DNA from: Arsukibacterium ikkense
GTDB taxonomy: Bacteria > Pseudomonadota > Gammaproteobacteria > Enterobacterales > Alteromonadaceae
Reading direction: 5' to 3'
Assembly (NCBI RefSeq): GCF_000987775.1
Contig: NZ_LAHO01000001.1
Location: forward strand, 62,001 to 126,000
DNA length: 64,000 nt
The translations under genes were made by a program, and so were the position numbers. Of this stretch, positions 25,948-34,477 are shown one piece after another (positions within the stretch are counted from its first letter, which is position 1; each line of letters starts with the position of its first letter). The notes beneath the pieces are model-generated. The model saw only the letters and a program-made list of their open reading frames with translations. It had not been told where the DNA came from and did no database searches.

Positions 25948-28683
25948 ATGACAATCCGTTATTTCTGGCAATGTAAGTTTAGTATCATCTTCGCTGTACT
26001 GCTTGCCGCTGGTGGCTTCAGTGGCCAGGTGCCGGCTCATGCTGAACATGATAAAGCACGTTTTGTGGCTGACACCGGCCAGGATAGCGGCCGCTGTGAC
26101 AAGGTACTGCGGCCGTGCCAAACCATAGGTTATGCCCTGAGTCAGGCAGGTAAGGGCGATAAAGTGCTGGTAGCGGCTGGCCATTATCCGCTTAGTGGTA
26201 CCGATGATGCGGTATTGTTGCTAAGTGACATAGTGCCGGTGTTTGGGGGCCATAACAGGTTTGATCACTTCTTACAACAGGCACCCCAGCTGAATAAAAC
26301 GGTATTAAGCGGCGTGCCGGCTGAGTTTATCAACCGTCTGCATCAGCGCGGCTTTCAAATCATTAACGATGGCCCGGGCCGGTTTGGTACAGCAGCCAGT
26401 CAGCAGTTGGCGGCACACAGCGCCTTGCAACAAGGCCAGCCAGCGGCTGCCTGTGTCGCGGGTAAAGCTGGCGTATTCAGCTGTGACAAAATCGATTTAA
26501 TTGCCCATCTGGCGCTGGCCGATTTTAGCTCTGCACCCAGTTCAGCCAATGATATCTGGGGCCATGTTGATCTGAACAGCGGCCTGGAGTACGCGTTAAT
26601 TGGCCTGAATAATGGCACTGCAGTGGTTAGCCTGGCTAATGCGCAGCAGCCACTGGAAGTGGGAACCATTGCCGGCAGCAACACGACCTGGCGCGATATT
26701 AAAGTGCTGCAGTTTTATGATGACAGCCTGGGCCGCTGGCAGGCCTATGCTTATGTGTCGTCGGAGGCGAATAACGGCATTCAGATTATTGATTTAAACG
26801 ATTTGCCAGCCAGCGTGCGTCTGGCCGCTACCAGCCGGGTAACCAATTCCGCCCATAACTTGTATATCAGTAATGTCGATTACACTACTAATACGGCGAT
26901 AACCGGTAAGCAACCGGCGCTGCACCTGGCAGGCCAGCCAGAGCAGGGGGGCGCGGTGGCCAGTTACAGCCTGGCAAACCCGCTGCAGCTAACCGCCAAC
27001 TGGCTGCAAAGTGGCGCCAGTCGCAGCGACTACAGCCATGATGTGGCCTCTATGCTGGTAACGGACCACCGCGCCAGCAGCCAGTGTGACCGGCCAGAGT
27101 GTCTGGTGCTATTTGATTTTAATGAGCAAAATATTAAGTTGTGGGACATTAGCGATGCCAGCAATCTGCCGCTGGCAGATTTCAGCTACCAGCTGGCCAG
27201 TTATGTGCATTCCGGCTGGTGGAGTGAAGACAAGCAATATTTGTTTGTGCACGATGAGCTGGACGAAGTTCAGCATGGCCTGAACACCACAGTACGGGTG
27301 TTTGAGTTAAGCGATTTAACGGCGCCGGTATTAGCCGGCACTTTTACCGGGCCAACCCGGGCTATTGATCATAATGGGTTTGTGCGCGGCAACCGTTACT
27401 ATATGTCGAATTATCAGCGCGGCTTAACTATCCTGGATATCAGCAACCCGGCTGCGCCAACCCAGGCCGGCTTTTTCGATACCTTTCCGGCGTCTGACAG
27501 TGCGGCCTTTAATGGCATGTGGGGTGTTTATCCGTATCTGCCATCGGGCATGATCATAGGCAGCGACATTAACAGTGGCCTGTATTTGTTGCGGGAAAAC
27601 ACCGTTAACCCACAAGCCGGCGCGTTAACCTTCAGCCTAAGCGAGTTACAAGTAACCCCTGGCGAGGTGGCTCAGCTGCAGGTACAACGACTGGGCGGCA
27701 CTACCGCAACCAGTGTCGGCTATGAAATAGTGGCGGGCCGGGCTGAACCCGGGCTGGATTATCAGGACACCCGCGGCCGCTTAAGCTGGGCCGCGGGTGA
27801 TCACAGCAGTAAAACGCTGAGTATTACCACGCTTGATCGCGGCCTGGGCGTGGCGCGTGAGTTATTTGTCCGCTTGTTTGACCCTCGTAACGGCGCCAGC
27901 CTGAGCAGCCCGTCTTATTTGCGGCTGCGCTTTGGTGACGACCCACCTCGTGCTGGTGTAGTAAGTCTGGTCGAGTCTGCGTTATCGGTGGTAGAGGCCG
28001 ATACTGCGGTCACTATTGTGGTGCGTCGGCTCGGCGGCAGTGATGGTGCCATCAGTGTGGGGTATCTGTTAGAAAGTGGCAGCGCTACGGTGGGAGAAGA
28101 TATTGCCCCTGCCAGCGGCGAGCTCAGCTGGGCAGATGGTGATAGCAGCGAGCGGCAAATCGTGTTGCAGATTCTGGACGATGAACTGGCCGAGCCGGAT
28201 GAAACGGCGATACTGCGTTTATTCAGCATTGCTGGCAGTGAACTGGGCGACATAACCGAGCTCACTCTTACCATCCTGGATGACGACTCGAACACACCAC
28301 CTACCGTGAGTGTGGGTGAAAACCGCCAGGTGAATGCCGGCCAAAGTGTCAGCTTAACGGCAGTGGCGACCGATGCCGAAGGTGATGCTATCAGCTACCA
28401 ATGGCAACAGTTAACTGGCCCGGCGCTCAGCCTGCAAAACGCCAATAGCAGCACGGTAAGTTTTTTTGCGCCGGCCAGTAGCAGCCAGTTACAACTGAGC
28501 GTTACCGCAACCGATGCCAGAGGCGCAGTAGCTACGGCCAGTATTACCTTAACCGTGGTGGCCAGCCCGCCACCAGATGCAGCGACAGGCTCTTCCGGCG
28601 GCACTATACCGCTAACTGCCTTGCTGCTGGGCGGTGTGTTACTGTGGCGGCGGCTTACCCGCCGCGCTAATACTGCAGTTTAA
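25948..28683 (+). CDS. Choice-of-anchor-B-type surface protein with Calx-beta and GlyGly-CTERM
   Basis: 911 residues. The signal peptide ends AHA (about 32). Residues 190-560 carry LVIVD-type beta-propeller repeats (YALIGLNNGTAVVSL, VLFDFNEQNIKLWDIS, RGLTILDISNPAAPTQAGFFDT), the choice-of-anchor-B architecture. Two Calx-beta-like domains follow (about 565-665 and 675-785), then a PKD/Ig-like domain opening with NTPPTVSVGENRQVNAGQSV. The C-terminal GSSGG, hydrophobic stretch and WRRLTRR form a GlyGly-CTERM sorting signal for rhombosortase. It is divergent from the MbnP/MbnH pair, so it may share its regulation. Ligand and role unknown. The 3' end overlaps the convergent atl gene by 17 bases. 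Confidence 0.82.
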   Translation: MTIRYFWQCKFSIIFAVLLAAGGFSGQVPAHAEHDKARFVADTGQDSGRCDKVLRPCQTIGYALSQAGKGDKVLVAAGHYPLSGTDDAVLLLSDIVPVFGGHNRFDHFLQQAPQLNKTVLSGVPAEFINRLHQRGFQIINDGPGRFGTAASQQLAAHSALQQGQPAAACVAGKAGVFSCDKIDLIAHLALADFSSAPSSANDIWGHVDLNSGLEYALIGLNNGTAVVSLANAQQPLEVGTIAGSNTTWRDIKVLQFYDDSLGRWQAYAYVSSEANNGIQIIDLNDLPASVRLAATSRVTNSAHNLYISNVDYTTNTAITGKQPALHLAGQPEQGGAVASYSLANPLQLTANWLQSGASRSDYSHDVASMLVTDHRASSQCDRPECLVLFDFNEQNIKLWDISDASNLPLADFSYQLASYVHSGWWSEDKQYLFVHDELDEVQHGLNTTVRVFELSDLTAPVLAGTFTGPTRAIDHNGFVRGNRYYMSNYQRGLTILDISNPAAPTQAGFFDTFPASDSAAFNGMWGVYPYLPSGMIIGSDINSGLYLLRENTVNPQAGALTFSLSELQVTPGEVAQLQVQRLGGTTATSVGYEIVAGRAEPGLDYQDTRGRLSWAAGDHSSKTLSITTLDRGLGVARELFVRLFDPRNGASLSSPSYLRLRFGDDPPRAGVVSLVESALSVVEADTAVTIVVRRLGGSDGAISVGYLLESGSATVGEDIAPASGELSWADGDSSERQIVLQILDDELAEPDETAILRLFSIAGSELGDITELTLTILDDDSNTPPTVSVGENRQVNAGQSVSLTAVATDAEGDAISYQWQQLTGPALSLQNANSSTVSFFAPASSSQLQLSVTATDARGAVATASITLTVVASPPPDAATGSSGGTIPLTALLLGGVLLWRRLTRRANTAV

Positions 28684-29005
28684 ACAGCAGCTCGGCCAGG
28701 TCGGGTTGCCATAAGTCAGTGTTGGCCACCCGGTTACTACGTAGCATTACGCCTTCTGCCAATAACAATTGCCGCTGCGCCAATGCGTCAGCCGTACCTG
28801 GCGCAAAGGCCAGGCTGCGATCACTGCGTAATACCCGATACCAGGGCACGGCCAGCTCTTTCGGCGCATAGCCTAAGGCTTTACCCACTAACCGGGCCCG
28901 GCCGGGCAGGCCGGCTAAATCGGCAATCTGGCCATAGCTGGCGACCTTGCCGCTGGGAATTAGCAAAACGGTTTGCCAAATTCGCTGATAGTTGTCTGCT
29001 GCCAC
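28667..29005 (-). CDS. atl: Alkyltransferase-like protein (ATL, YbaZ type)
   Basis: This 112-residue protein has the DNA-binding domain of O6-alkylguanine-DNA alkyltransferases, but the active-site PCHR is replaced by PWYRVL (W55). It can therefore bind O6-alkylguanine but not repair it. Characterised ATLs flag such lesions for nucleotide-excision repair. The PSGKVASYGQIA helix and the arginine-finger region (GRARLVGKAL) are intact. Length and substitution match E. coli YbaZ/eATL. Confidence 0.9.
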   Translation of the reverse strand: MAADNYQRIWQTVLLIPSGKVASYGQIADLAGLPGRARLVGKALGYAPKELAVPWYRVLRSDRSLAFAPGTADALAQRQLLLAEGVMLRSNRVANTDLWQPDLAELLFKLQY

Positions 29006-29019
29006 AAGGCTTACCCTGC

Positions 29020-29439
29020 TTAGTTAATCATAGCGCGGCGTGCCACCACGGTTTTACCAATAGGCGCTAAGCTTAACATCGCCAGCTTTAAATGCTGAAT
29101 GCCAAACGGAATGCCAATAATACTGATAAAGCACACTATAGCATGGCCTAAATGGCCCAGCGCCAGCCAGATCCCGAACAGTAAAAACCAGACAACATTA
29201 CCAAGGGTGCCCAGGGTGCCGGTACCAATATCGTCGTAACGATTAACATAGCGCCGGTTTACCGCATCCTGGCCAAAGGGCCAGAACGCCATTTCGCCAA
29301 TCACAAAACAACTGCGGCCAAACGGAATACCAATAATGCTGATAAAACACAGCAAGCCCACCAGCCACCACAAAAGCCCCATAACAAAGCCCCCCAGCAC
29401 AAACCACAGAATATTAAAAATCAGCCTGAACACACTCAT
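29020..29439 (-). CDS. yccF: YccF family inner-membrane protein
   Basis: 139 residues with two related halves, each carrying the sequence CFISIIGIPFG, as in YccF (DUF307 type). There are about four hydrophobic segments and a hydrophilic middle (GQDAVNRRYVNRYDD). No function is established. It precedes atl by a few bases on the same strand and may share its transcript. Confidence 0.9.
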   Translation of the reverse strand: MSVFRLIFNILWFVLGGFVMGLLWWLVGLLCFISIIGIPFGRSCFVIGEMAFWPFGQDAVNRRYVNRYDDIGTGTLGTLGNVVWFLLFGIWLALGHLGHAIVCFISIIGIPFGIQHLKLAMLSLAPIGKTVVARRAMIN

Positions 29440-29766
29440 TTTTTGTCCTTATCATATTAATAAACGCTATTTAAGCAGGTAGTAAGCAGAAAACAGGCCA
29501 AAATTAATATCTAATTAAACCAATGGCTTGAAGTTACCTGCTGCAAATGACAAAGACAGCTTTAGCGAGGTTTTAGTGAAAATGACGATTTAACGGCTGA
29601 GTTTAATCAGCCAGTGCCAACAAAAGCAGTTGTACCGGTAAATTATTGTAACTTTGGAAAAAGCAGAGTAGCTTGAAGGCATTAAATTTACCAAGGCTGG
29701 CGCACCGGCGTTGAAATACGCAGCGAACCGCCAAATAAGCGTTACTTTTCTAAAAAGTGGTGAGTC
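29440..29766. other. AT-rich intergenic region at the edge of the accessory stretch
   Basis: No gene with an RBS is visible. A 6 bp inverted repeat (GGCTGA/TCAGCC, about 29597-29614) is present. Composition drops in GC here and stays low up to about 34.5 kb. No tRNA end, att-like duplication or integrase was recognised. Confidence 0.45.
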
Positions 29767-30306
29767 ATGGACGAAGCAGAATCTCTTAACCGGGCAATTT
29801 ATGAAGAGGTGATTATCTACCCATATCACAAGAGCTGGCCGCTTTTGTTTGCAGAAGAGTACGACCGTCTTCTGCTATTGTTTCCTGGTAGTTTTTTGGC
29901 GATCGAGCACATTGGAAGTACAGCTTTACCAGGCCTTTCCGCTAAGCCTGTTATCGATATTCTGGCGGGGGTAGATACGATGGCACGCGCCGACGCGCTG
30001 ATGGAACCGTTGTGCCAAGCAAAATATACGACATCAATGGAGTTCAATGCCTCATTGGTTGGACGACGTTGGCTTATGCGATGGGCTGAAGGGCGTCGAA
30101 CACACCATTTGCACCTTGTAGTGCACGGCAGCCAGGAATGGCAACAACGGTTGGCTTTTCGTGACAGGCTCCGTAACAATGAGGAAATAGCCAGGCGGTA
30201 TGAGCAGAATAAGCGGGTGTGGGCGGCAAAAGCCAAGTTGGATAGAGAGGCCTATACTGCGGCGAAGAGTGATTTTATAAAGGAGGTTCTGAGAAGTGCA
30301 ACCTAA
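29767..30306 (+). CDS. GrpB family (UPF0157) nucleotidyltransferase-like protein
   Basis: 179 residues with the GrpB signature IEHIGSTALPGLSAKPVIDILAGV, a nucleotidyltransferase-fold core, and the later HHLHLVVHGSQEW block with RDRLRNNEEIARRYEQNK. Members are often cargo in genomic islands and cassette arrays; substrates are mostly unknown. GTGGTGAG lies before the ATG. It opens the low-GC accessory stretch. Confidence 0.85.
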   Translation: MDEAESLNRAIYEEVIIYPYHKSWPLLFAEEYDRLLLLFPGSFLAIEHIGSTALPGLSAKPVIDILAGVDTMARADALMEPLCQAKYTTSMEFNASLVGRRWLMRWAEGRRTHHLHLVVHGSQEWQQRLAFRDRLRNNEEIARRYEQNKRVWAAKAKLDREAYTAAKSDFIKEVLRSAT

Positions 30307-30369
30307 TGTCAGGCGCGGCGACAGTTATGCCGTTGCGGCTTCGCGTGTTGGCGGCAATAGGGCTTTCCA

Positions 30370-30795
30370 GTGAAATTAATTGATTACATCATCAGTGATA
30401 AAGCGCCAACAGCCAGAGAATATGTAGCATTGCGCTGCCAGGTTGGCTGGGATAATGTGGATTTGGGTGTAGCGCAACAAAGCTTAGATGCTTCGTTATT
30501 TCACGCTTCAATCAGGCATGACAACAAGCTGATAGGTATGGCTCGGATTGTTGGCGATGGTTTTATGTACTTTTATCTGCAAGATGTTGTAGTCGCTCCT
30601 GACTATCAAGGGCATGGTCTTGGTCGGGCTCTGATGGCAAGGGTGGAAAGTTATCTATCTAAAGCTTGCCCGGTTGGTGCAACTGTCGGGCTGCTAGCGG
30701 CCCAAGGCAAAGAGAATTTCTACCGTGACTATGGTTTTGTTGAGCGCGATGGCGTCAATCTTGGTAAAGGGATGTGTCGCTTTGTTCGTGAATAG
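30370..30795 (+). CDS. GNAT family N-acetyltransferase
   Basis: 141 residues with the acetyl-CoA loop in VVAPDYQGHGLGRALM (motif A) and the late NFYRDYGFVERDG motif B. The start is GTG behind AGGG. It is close in layout to small GNATs acting on amino acids or antibiotics, but the substrate cannot be read from sequence. It is an accessory gene with no partner other than GrpB upstream. Confidence 0.85.
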   Translation: MKLIDYIISDKAPTAREYVALRCQVGWDNVDLGVAQQSLDASLFHASIRHDNKLIGMARIVGDGFMYFYLQDVVVAPDYQGHGLGRALMARVESYLSKACPVGATVGLLAAQGKENFYRDYGFVERDGVNLGKGMCRFVRE

Positions 30796-30814
30796 CATTA
30801 ATAGTGGGTAAACA

Positions 30815-30901
30815 GCGATGTGGCTGGAGTCTGTGCAGTAACAGTAAACGCAAGTAAACAGGCGGCAGTAGTGGCGGCGGCGATTGGAGCAGTGTCAGAC
30901 G
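30815..30901 (+). repeat. Direct repeat, left copy, carrying a relict gene end
   Basis: About 87 bp nearly repeated at 33124-33207. Both copies contain TGGCTGGAGTCTGTGCAGTA and AAGTAAACAGGCGGCAG, and end CAGTGTCAGACG. In this copy the codons before the TAA (30840-30842) still read MWLESVQ, the C-terminus of the lipoprotein gene at the right-hand copy, although no such gene precedes it here. Confidence 0.8.
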
Positions 30902-30957
30902 ACTGAAAATCAATGACAGTGACCTTATAGGTTTAAGCAGCATGGGAGTATCAATAT

Positions 30958-32028
30958 TTGAAAATTTCTGATTTTTCGTATATCGGTCGTTTTTTATTTC
31001 GTACTGAAGCTTTGGGCTCCATTCTTTGTCACTACTACACAGCAAGTGTCGAAGCTGAAGTCAGACGATGGCTAGCTGAAAACATAGAGGCTGATGCAGA
31101 ACAGTTAGTTCGCTTCTTGATTACAAAACTCTGCGTTGTCTCCGAAAACTTAAAAGATCCAAGTGAAGTTCGGATTAGTTCCGAGCAGAGCCTATGGCTT
31201 ACAAAAGACGAGCTAGAGAGCTTTTGTATAAATTTAATTAGTCATAATCGCCAAATTATCCAACAAGTTAAAGTTAATAAGTACAAGAGCGCTGTCGGTG
31301 AAGAACGGAGATTTACCATTGATTTCAAACGACTCGTTACCGACGAACAAAAACGAGTGGGAGTGAAAGATAATTGTAGTTATTTGTTGTACATGCTGAA
31401 AGACTACCACAAAAACCACCATCGACAGATGTTGGATAAATTCAAAAGTATGTCGGGTTCATTCTCAGTCACAACTCGTAATCTTTTTGAAGAAAACATG
31501 CTACTTTCTGACAAAATCCATAAAGGAGCATTGGGTAGTCCTCGATACAGTGATGAGATCGCATCTCTACCCCAAATTCCAACCAATCCAGTATATGAAA
31601 CGAACCGTTCAATCAATTTATTGGCAAATGAAATGAGAGCTGTTTCTCTGCTGGTTGATAACATGAACGAGTTGGGTATTCGGATGAACCTTGATTCAGC
31701 TTCAAATGCGAAAAAAGCACAAAGATGGAATAACTTAATGTTTTTATTAGGTATCTCTACCCTTGTGATTACAGCAGTATTTTCATATCAAGGGTTACGT
31801 TCAGCTAATCAGTCTTCAATGACATTAGAAAGCCTTATGGAGAGGCAGAATGCCTTGCTCATTAGCCAAGGTGAAACACAAAAAAATTTACTGGAATCAC
31901 TGCCCTCCTTGCTTAAAGCAGCACAAATAAGCTTAGGTCAAAGTAATGCGGATGCCGAGCAGGAACAACCATCAGAAAAAACTATGGGTAATGAGCAAAA
32001 AGATCCCACGCTCACCTCTGGTAGTTGA
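30958..32028 (+). CDS. Unrecognised protein with one transmembrane segment
   Basis: 356 residues from a TTG start behind GGGAG; the nearby ATG at 30942 is out of frame. Residues 1-255 are hydrophilic and mostly helical, with no motif I recognise. A single transmembrane segment (about 262-283, NLMFLLGISTLVITAVFSYQG) is followed by a Gln/Glu-rich, possibly coiled-coil tail. The likely topology is a large cytosolic domain anchored near the C-terminus. Codon use and GC are clearly lower than in core neighbours, suggesting transfer. It is the first of three genes lying between two direct repeats. Confidence 0.65.
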   Translation: MKISDFSYIGRFLFRTEALGSILCHYYTASVEAEVRRWLAENIEADAEQLVRFLITKLCVVSENLKDPSEVRISSEQSLWLTKDELESFCINLISHNRQIIQQVKVNKYKSAVGEERRFTIDFKRLVTDEQKRVGVKDNCSYLLYMLKDYHKNHHRQMLDKFKSMSGSFSVTTRNLFEENMLLSDKIHKGALGSPRYSDEIASLPQIPTNPVYETNRSINLLANEMRAVSLLVDNMNELGIRMNLDSASNAKKAQRWNNLMFLLGISTLVITAVFSYQGLRSANQSSMTLESLMERQNALLISQGETQKNLLESLPSLLKAAQISLGQSNADAEQEQPSEKTMGNEQKDPTLTSGS

Positions 32029-32254
32029 CCACTATATCGATGTAGCGCCATAAGTGATTAGTTCATCAACATTAAGGATCCTTCATGGTAGGGGCATTGA
32101 TTTTTACAAAAAATAATAAATATCAATGATTTTTATCGCATCAGTCAAAGAAATTCTAATCTACTGATATTCAATTTTGTTAATTTTATTGTTTGATTTC
32201 GGTTTTTATATGGTAGTTTATATGTTAAATATTGACATATGCTAAGGAATGCAC
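32029..32254. other. AT-rich gap between unknown genes
   Basis: About 225 bp, very rich in A and T, with short near-repeats (TGATTTTTA at 32098 and 32129). It probably contains the promoter for the next two genes. No clear -10/-35 pair or RNA gene is visible. Confidence 0.4.
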
Positions 32255-32683
32255 ATGAGCGAAAATAGCGTATCTTCCTACCAGTTAAAAATCAGAGTAA
32301 TTAATTTCATTGAGTTAGCCTACAAAGAAAACGACGGTGTAACGACCAGCCTGATAAAAGAGAAGGGGCCGTTTACCCTGAAAGTAAATGAGCGTGGCGA
32401 GGCCATGTTAATTGGCAAAGCGGGCACCGTCAGGTTTGACGTTAGCGAAGAAGTTAAACAAATAGGTTTAGATTTAAAGATGGTGTCTGTGATGTTTTCT
32501 GGCGGTAGGGAAGGAAAGTTGCATTACATGGCATCGTTTAACTTTGCCGGCGGCGTAAAAGTTGAGTTCTCGAGTATTCTGGATATCGAGAAACTTATTT
32601 TAAGTTGCTCTGGGCTTTTGTGTCGAGCGGCCCGTTTATTAAAAGGCCGGCATCAGCAGATTGATCAGAGTGTTGGGTTATGA
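32255..32683 (+). CDS. Unrecognised small cytosolic protein
   Basis: 142 residues from the second of two in-frame ATGs; AAGGA at 32244-32248 touches the first and is well spaced for the second. It has no signal or membrane segment. Predicted alternation of strands (GPFTLKVNERGEAMLIGKAGTVRFDV) suggests a small beta-rich fold. Its TGA overlaps the ATG of the following lipoprotein gene, so the two are coupled. Function unknown. Confidence 0.6.
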   Translation: MSENSVSSYQLKIRVINFIELAYKENDGVTTSLIKEKGPFTLKVNERGEAMLIGKAGTVRFDVSEEVKQIGLDLKMVSVMFSGGREGKLHYMASFNFAGGVKVEFSSILDIEKLILSCSGLLCRAARLLKGRHQQIDQSVGL

Positions 32684-33150
32684 GATTCTTTTTAGTATTT
32701 ATCGGCCTTTTTATTGTAGGTTGCAGCAGCTCAACTTCGTCGAAAAGCGATAACTTGGCATCGTATTTTGCCGAATATAAGGCCTCTGTAGCCACGCAAG
32801 CGGAGCAACAGTTTGTTAAGGCTGAGCTGTGGCAAACCCTGGTGACAGCCAGAGCGGCAGCTGAAACATCAGAATTGGTGAATGCCATCGCCTATTTCCC
32901 GCTAGAGATGGCAGTAACAACCGATACTAAGCAAGCAATTAACGGCCAGCAGGGATGTTTATTAATTAGCGGCACCAACGCTAAACAGACACCGCTTGAT
33001 TATTATATTCAGTTTGATCTTACTGATAATCAGTGGCTGATCAGTGATGTGGCTATTAAGTATTTTTTAGACGGCTCTGAGCGCTACCTTACGTATGCCG
33101 AATGCGATGCAGAAAAAAGAATGGCGTTGTGGCTGGAGTCTGTGCAGTAA
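32680..33150 (+). CDS. Unrecognised lipoprotein
   Basis: 156 residues with a textbook lipobox (FIVGCSSS, C15) after a short hydrophobic stretch. The mature part is mixed helix/strand with no known domain. The ATGA overlap with the preceding gene indicates translational coupling, so the two products may work together across the membrane. The last codons (LWLESVQ) and the 3' flank belong to the right copy of the direct repeat. Confidence 0.7.
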   Translation: MRFFLVFIGLFIVGCSSSTSSKSDNLASYFAEYKASVATQAEQQFVKAELWQTLVTARAAAETSELVNAIAYFPLEMAVTTDTKQAINGQQGCLLISGTNAKQTPLDYYIQFDLTDNQWLISDVAIKYFLDGSERYLTYAECDAEKRMALWLESVQ

Positions 33151-33207
33151 CAGTAAGCTTAAGTAAACAGGCGGCAGGTGTGGCGGTGACAGGAGCAGTG
33201 TCAGACG
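33124..33207 (+). repeat. Direct repeat, right copy, spanning the lipoprotein gene end
   Basis: About 84 bp matching 30815-30901. The two differ by a few substitutions and a 3-base indel. This copy includes the true 3' end of the lipoprotein gene and about 57 bases after its stop. Confidence 0.8.
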
Positions 33208-33480
33208 GTTCAGCCACGTTAAATATCAGACAAACATCGCCGCTGGTATACCAAACCGTTTTGATAAAGCACTTCCTGCCAAAGTCGATAATGTACCATT
33301 TATCGACATACTTAAAATTATTTAGCGAAGCAAACTACTGAGTAATTGAACTGAAACCACGAGAAGTGAGCGGAGCTTATAATTGCTCACACGTCAGACC
33401 AGTTTTGCGCTAGTTTGTTATATACTTGTGTCAACTAGCCCAACTTCTATGCAAGCAATGCGACTTGTGAGATGAGGGAG
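33208..33480. other. Non-coding region upstream of the NYN gene
   Basis: No gene is supported here. CTAGTT (33410) and AACTAG (33433) form an inverted repeat around a TATACT hexamer (33421-33426), a possible -10 with no clear -35. A transcript from there would run about 70 bases into the terminator at 33481. Confidence 0.4.
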
Positions 33481-33506
33481 AAAAAGCCACCGCAAGGTGG
33501 TTTTTT
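33481..33506 (+). terminator. Intrinsic terminator in front of the NYN gene
   Basis: An A-run, CCACC, GCAA loop, GGTGG and TTTTTT form a compact terminator only 39 bases before the NYN start. It either ends a short upstream RNA or attenuates the gene. Confidence 0.8.
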
Positions 33507-33544
33507 CATTTGTAAGGATGCGATTGTTTGAGAATGGGAAGCCA

Positions 33545-34477
33545 ATGAAGATAAAGATCTATATAGACGGTTATAATCTTTACTATGGTGTTCTCAAAAA
33601 TCATCCGTTTAAGTGGTTAGACCCGATCCAGCTTGTCAAAAACTGCTGCAAAATTGCGGCACCGGAACATATTTATCAACGTCTCAATGGTGAGTATAGC
33701 GCTAAGTATTTCACCTCAAAAGTTCTTCCTAAAGCCACCTTTTCGAAAACCGCGGAGAAAGACCAGAACGCTTATCATGCAGCATTGCAAAGTATTTATG
33801 ATGATCAGCAACTCGAAATTGTGTTTGGCTACCATAGTATTAATCCAGTAGAGCAGCGTGAGTTTGATCCGCTAAGCCCCAAAACACCGCATATTGGTTG
33901 TAAAAAAGTTTGTGTATGGCGAATAGAAGAAAAACAGACTGACGTTAATATAGCTGTGCAAGCTCTCAAGGATGCTTATGAAGACCCGACTGAACAGCTG
34001 CAAATATTTGTCTCGAATGATACAGATTTATGCCCTTTATTAGGGGCGCTGGCAAGAATGACTCATGTAAAAGTGGGAGTGATTCCCCCTGTAAATGGAA
34101 TAACTAAATTTCCAGCATCTGACCTTGTAAAGTTAGCTGACTGGTCCATCCATGCTGTTACTGAGCGATATCTCAGGGATGCTCAATTGCCTCTTAGCAT
34201 TGCAAGCTCAGTAAGGTCTGGGATGAACGGCCGCATTCGGAAACCTCTGGACTGGTATGGCCAACCAGAGTTGGCCAATGAAATTTTTAGCATTCTGTAC
34301 AATTCTCTTAGAACAAGGAATAAGACATTCCGCTGGTTAGAACAAGCGCCTTTTGAAGCCAACATTCCCGGGCTACCAAACCTACCTCGTCCTGCAATTG
34401 AAATGTTTGATACTGTTGAAGATGCTGCATTAGTTAAACAACATGTGATTGAATATATTAAACATTGCCAACCCTGA
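33545..34477 (+). CDS. NYN domain protein (LabA/DUF88-like predicted RNase)
   Basis: 310 residues from the ATG behind GGGAAG; an in-frame extension starting at 33497 overlaps the terminator and is not credible. The PIN-like NYN fold is marked by IYIDGYNLYYG at the N-terminus, a central Asp in KQTDVNIAVQ, and FVSNDTDLCPLLG; these acidic residues should bind the catalytic metal. NYN proteins are predicted single-strand RNases, several of them accessory or defence-related. The C-terminal 90 residues have no motif I know. It ends the low-GC accessory stretch. Confidence 0.85.
   Translation: MKIKIYIDGYNLYYGVLKNHPFKWLDPIQLVKNCCKIAAPEHIYQRLNGEYSAKYFTSKVLPKATFSKTAEKDQNAYHAALQSIYDDQQLEIVFGYHSINPVEQREFDPLSPKTPHIGCKKVCVWRIEEKQTDVNIAVQALKDAYEDPTEQLQIFVSNDTDLCPLLGALARMTHVKVGVIPPVNGITKFPASDLVKLADWSIHAVTERYLRDAQLPLSIASSVRSGMNGRIRKPLDWYGQPELANEIFSILYNSLRTRNKTFRWLEQAPFEANIPGLPNLPRPAIEMFDTVEDAALVKQHVIEYIKHCQP

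Noticed and set aside
29590-29829. 79-residue minus-strand ORF upstream of GrpB
   Set aside because: No RBS; it overlaps the GrpB start and resembles no protein.
30296-30380. Integron attC site between the GrpB and GNAT genes
   Set aside because: Both genes are typical cassette cargo, but no RYYYAAC/GTTRRRY core pair with the required internal arms is present, and no integrase is seen.
33102-33341. 79-residue ORF through the right direct repeat
   Set aside because: It overlaps the lipoprotein gene in another frame, has no RBS, and most of it is explained by the repeat.
33497-33544. Extended start of the NYN protein
   Set aside because: The extension overlaps the intrinsic terminator, and the domain begins at the ATG at 33545.
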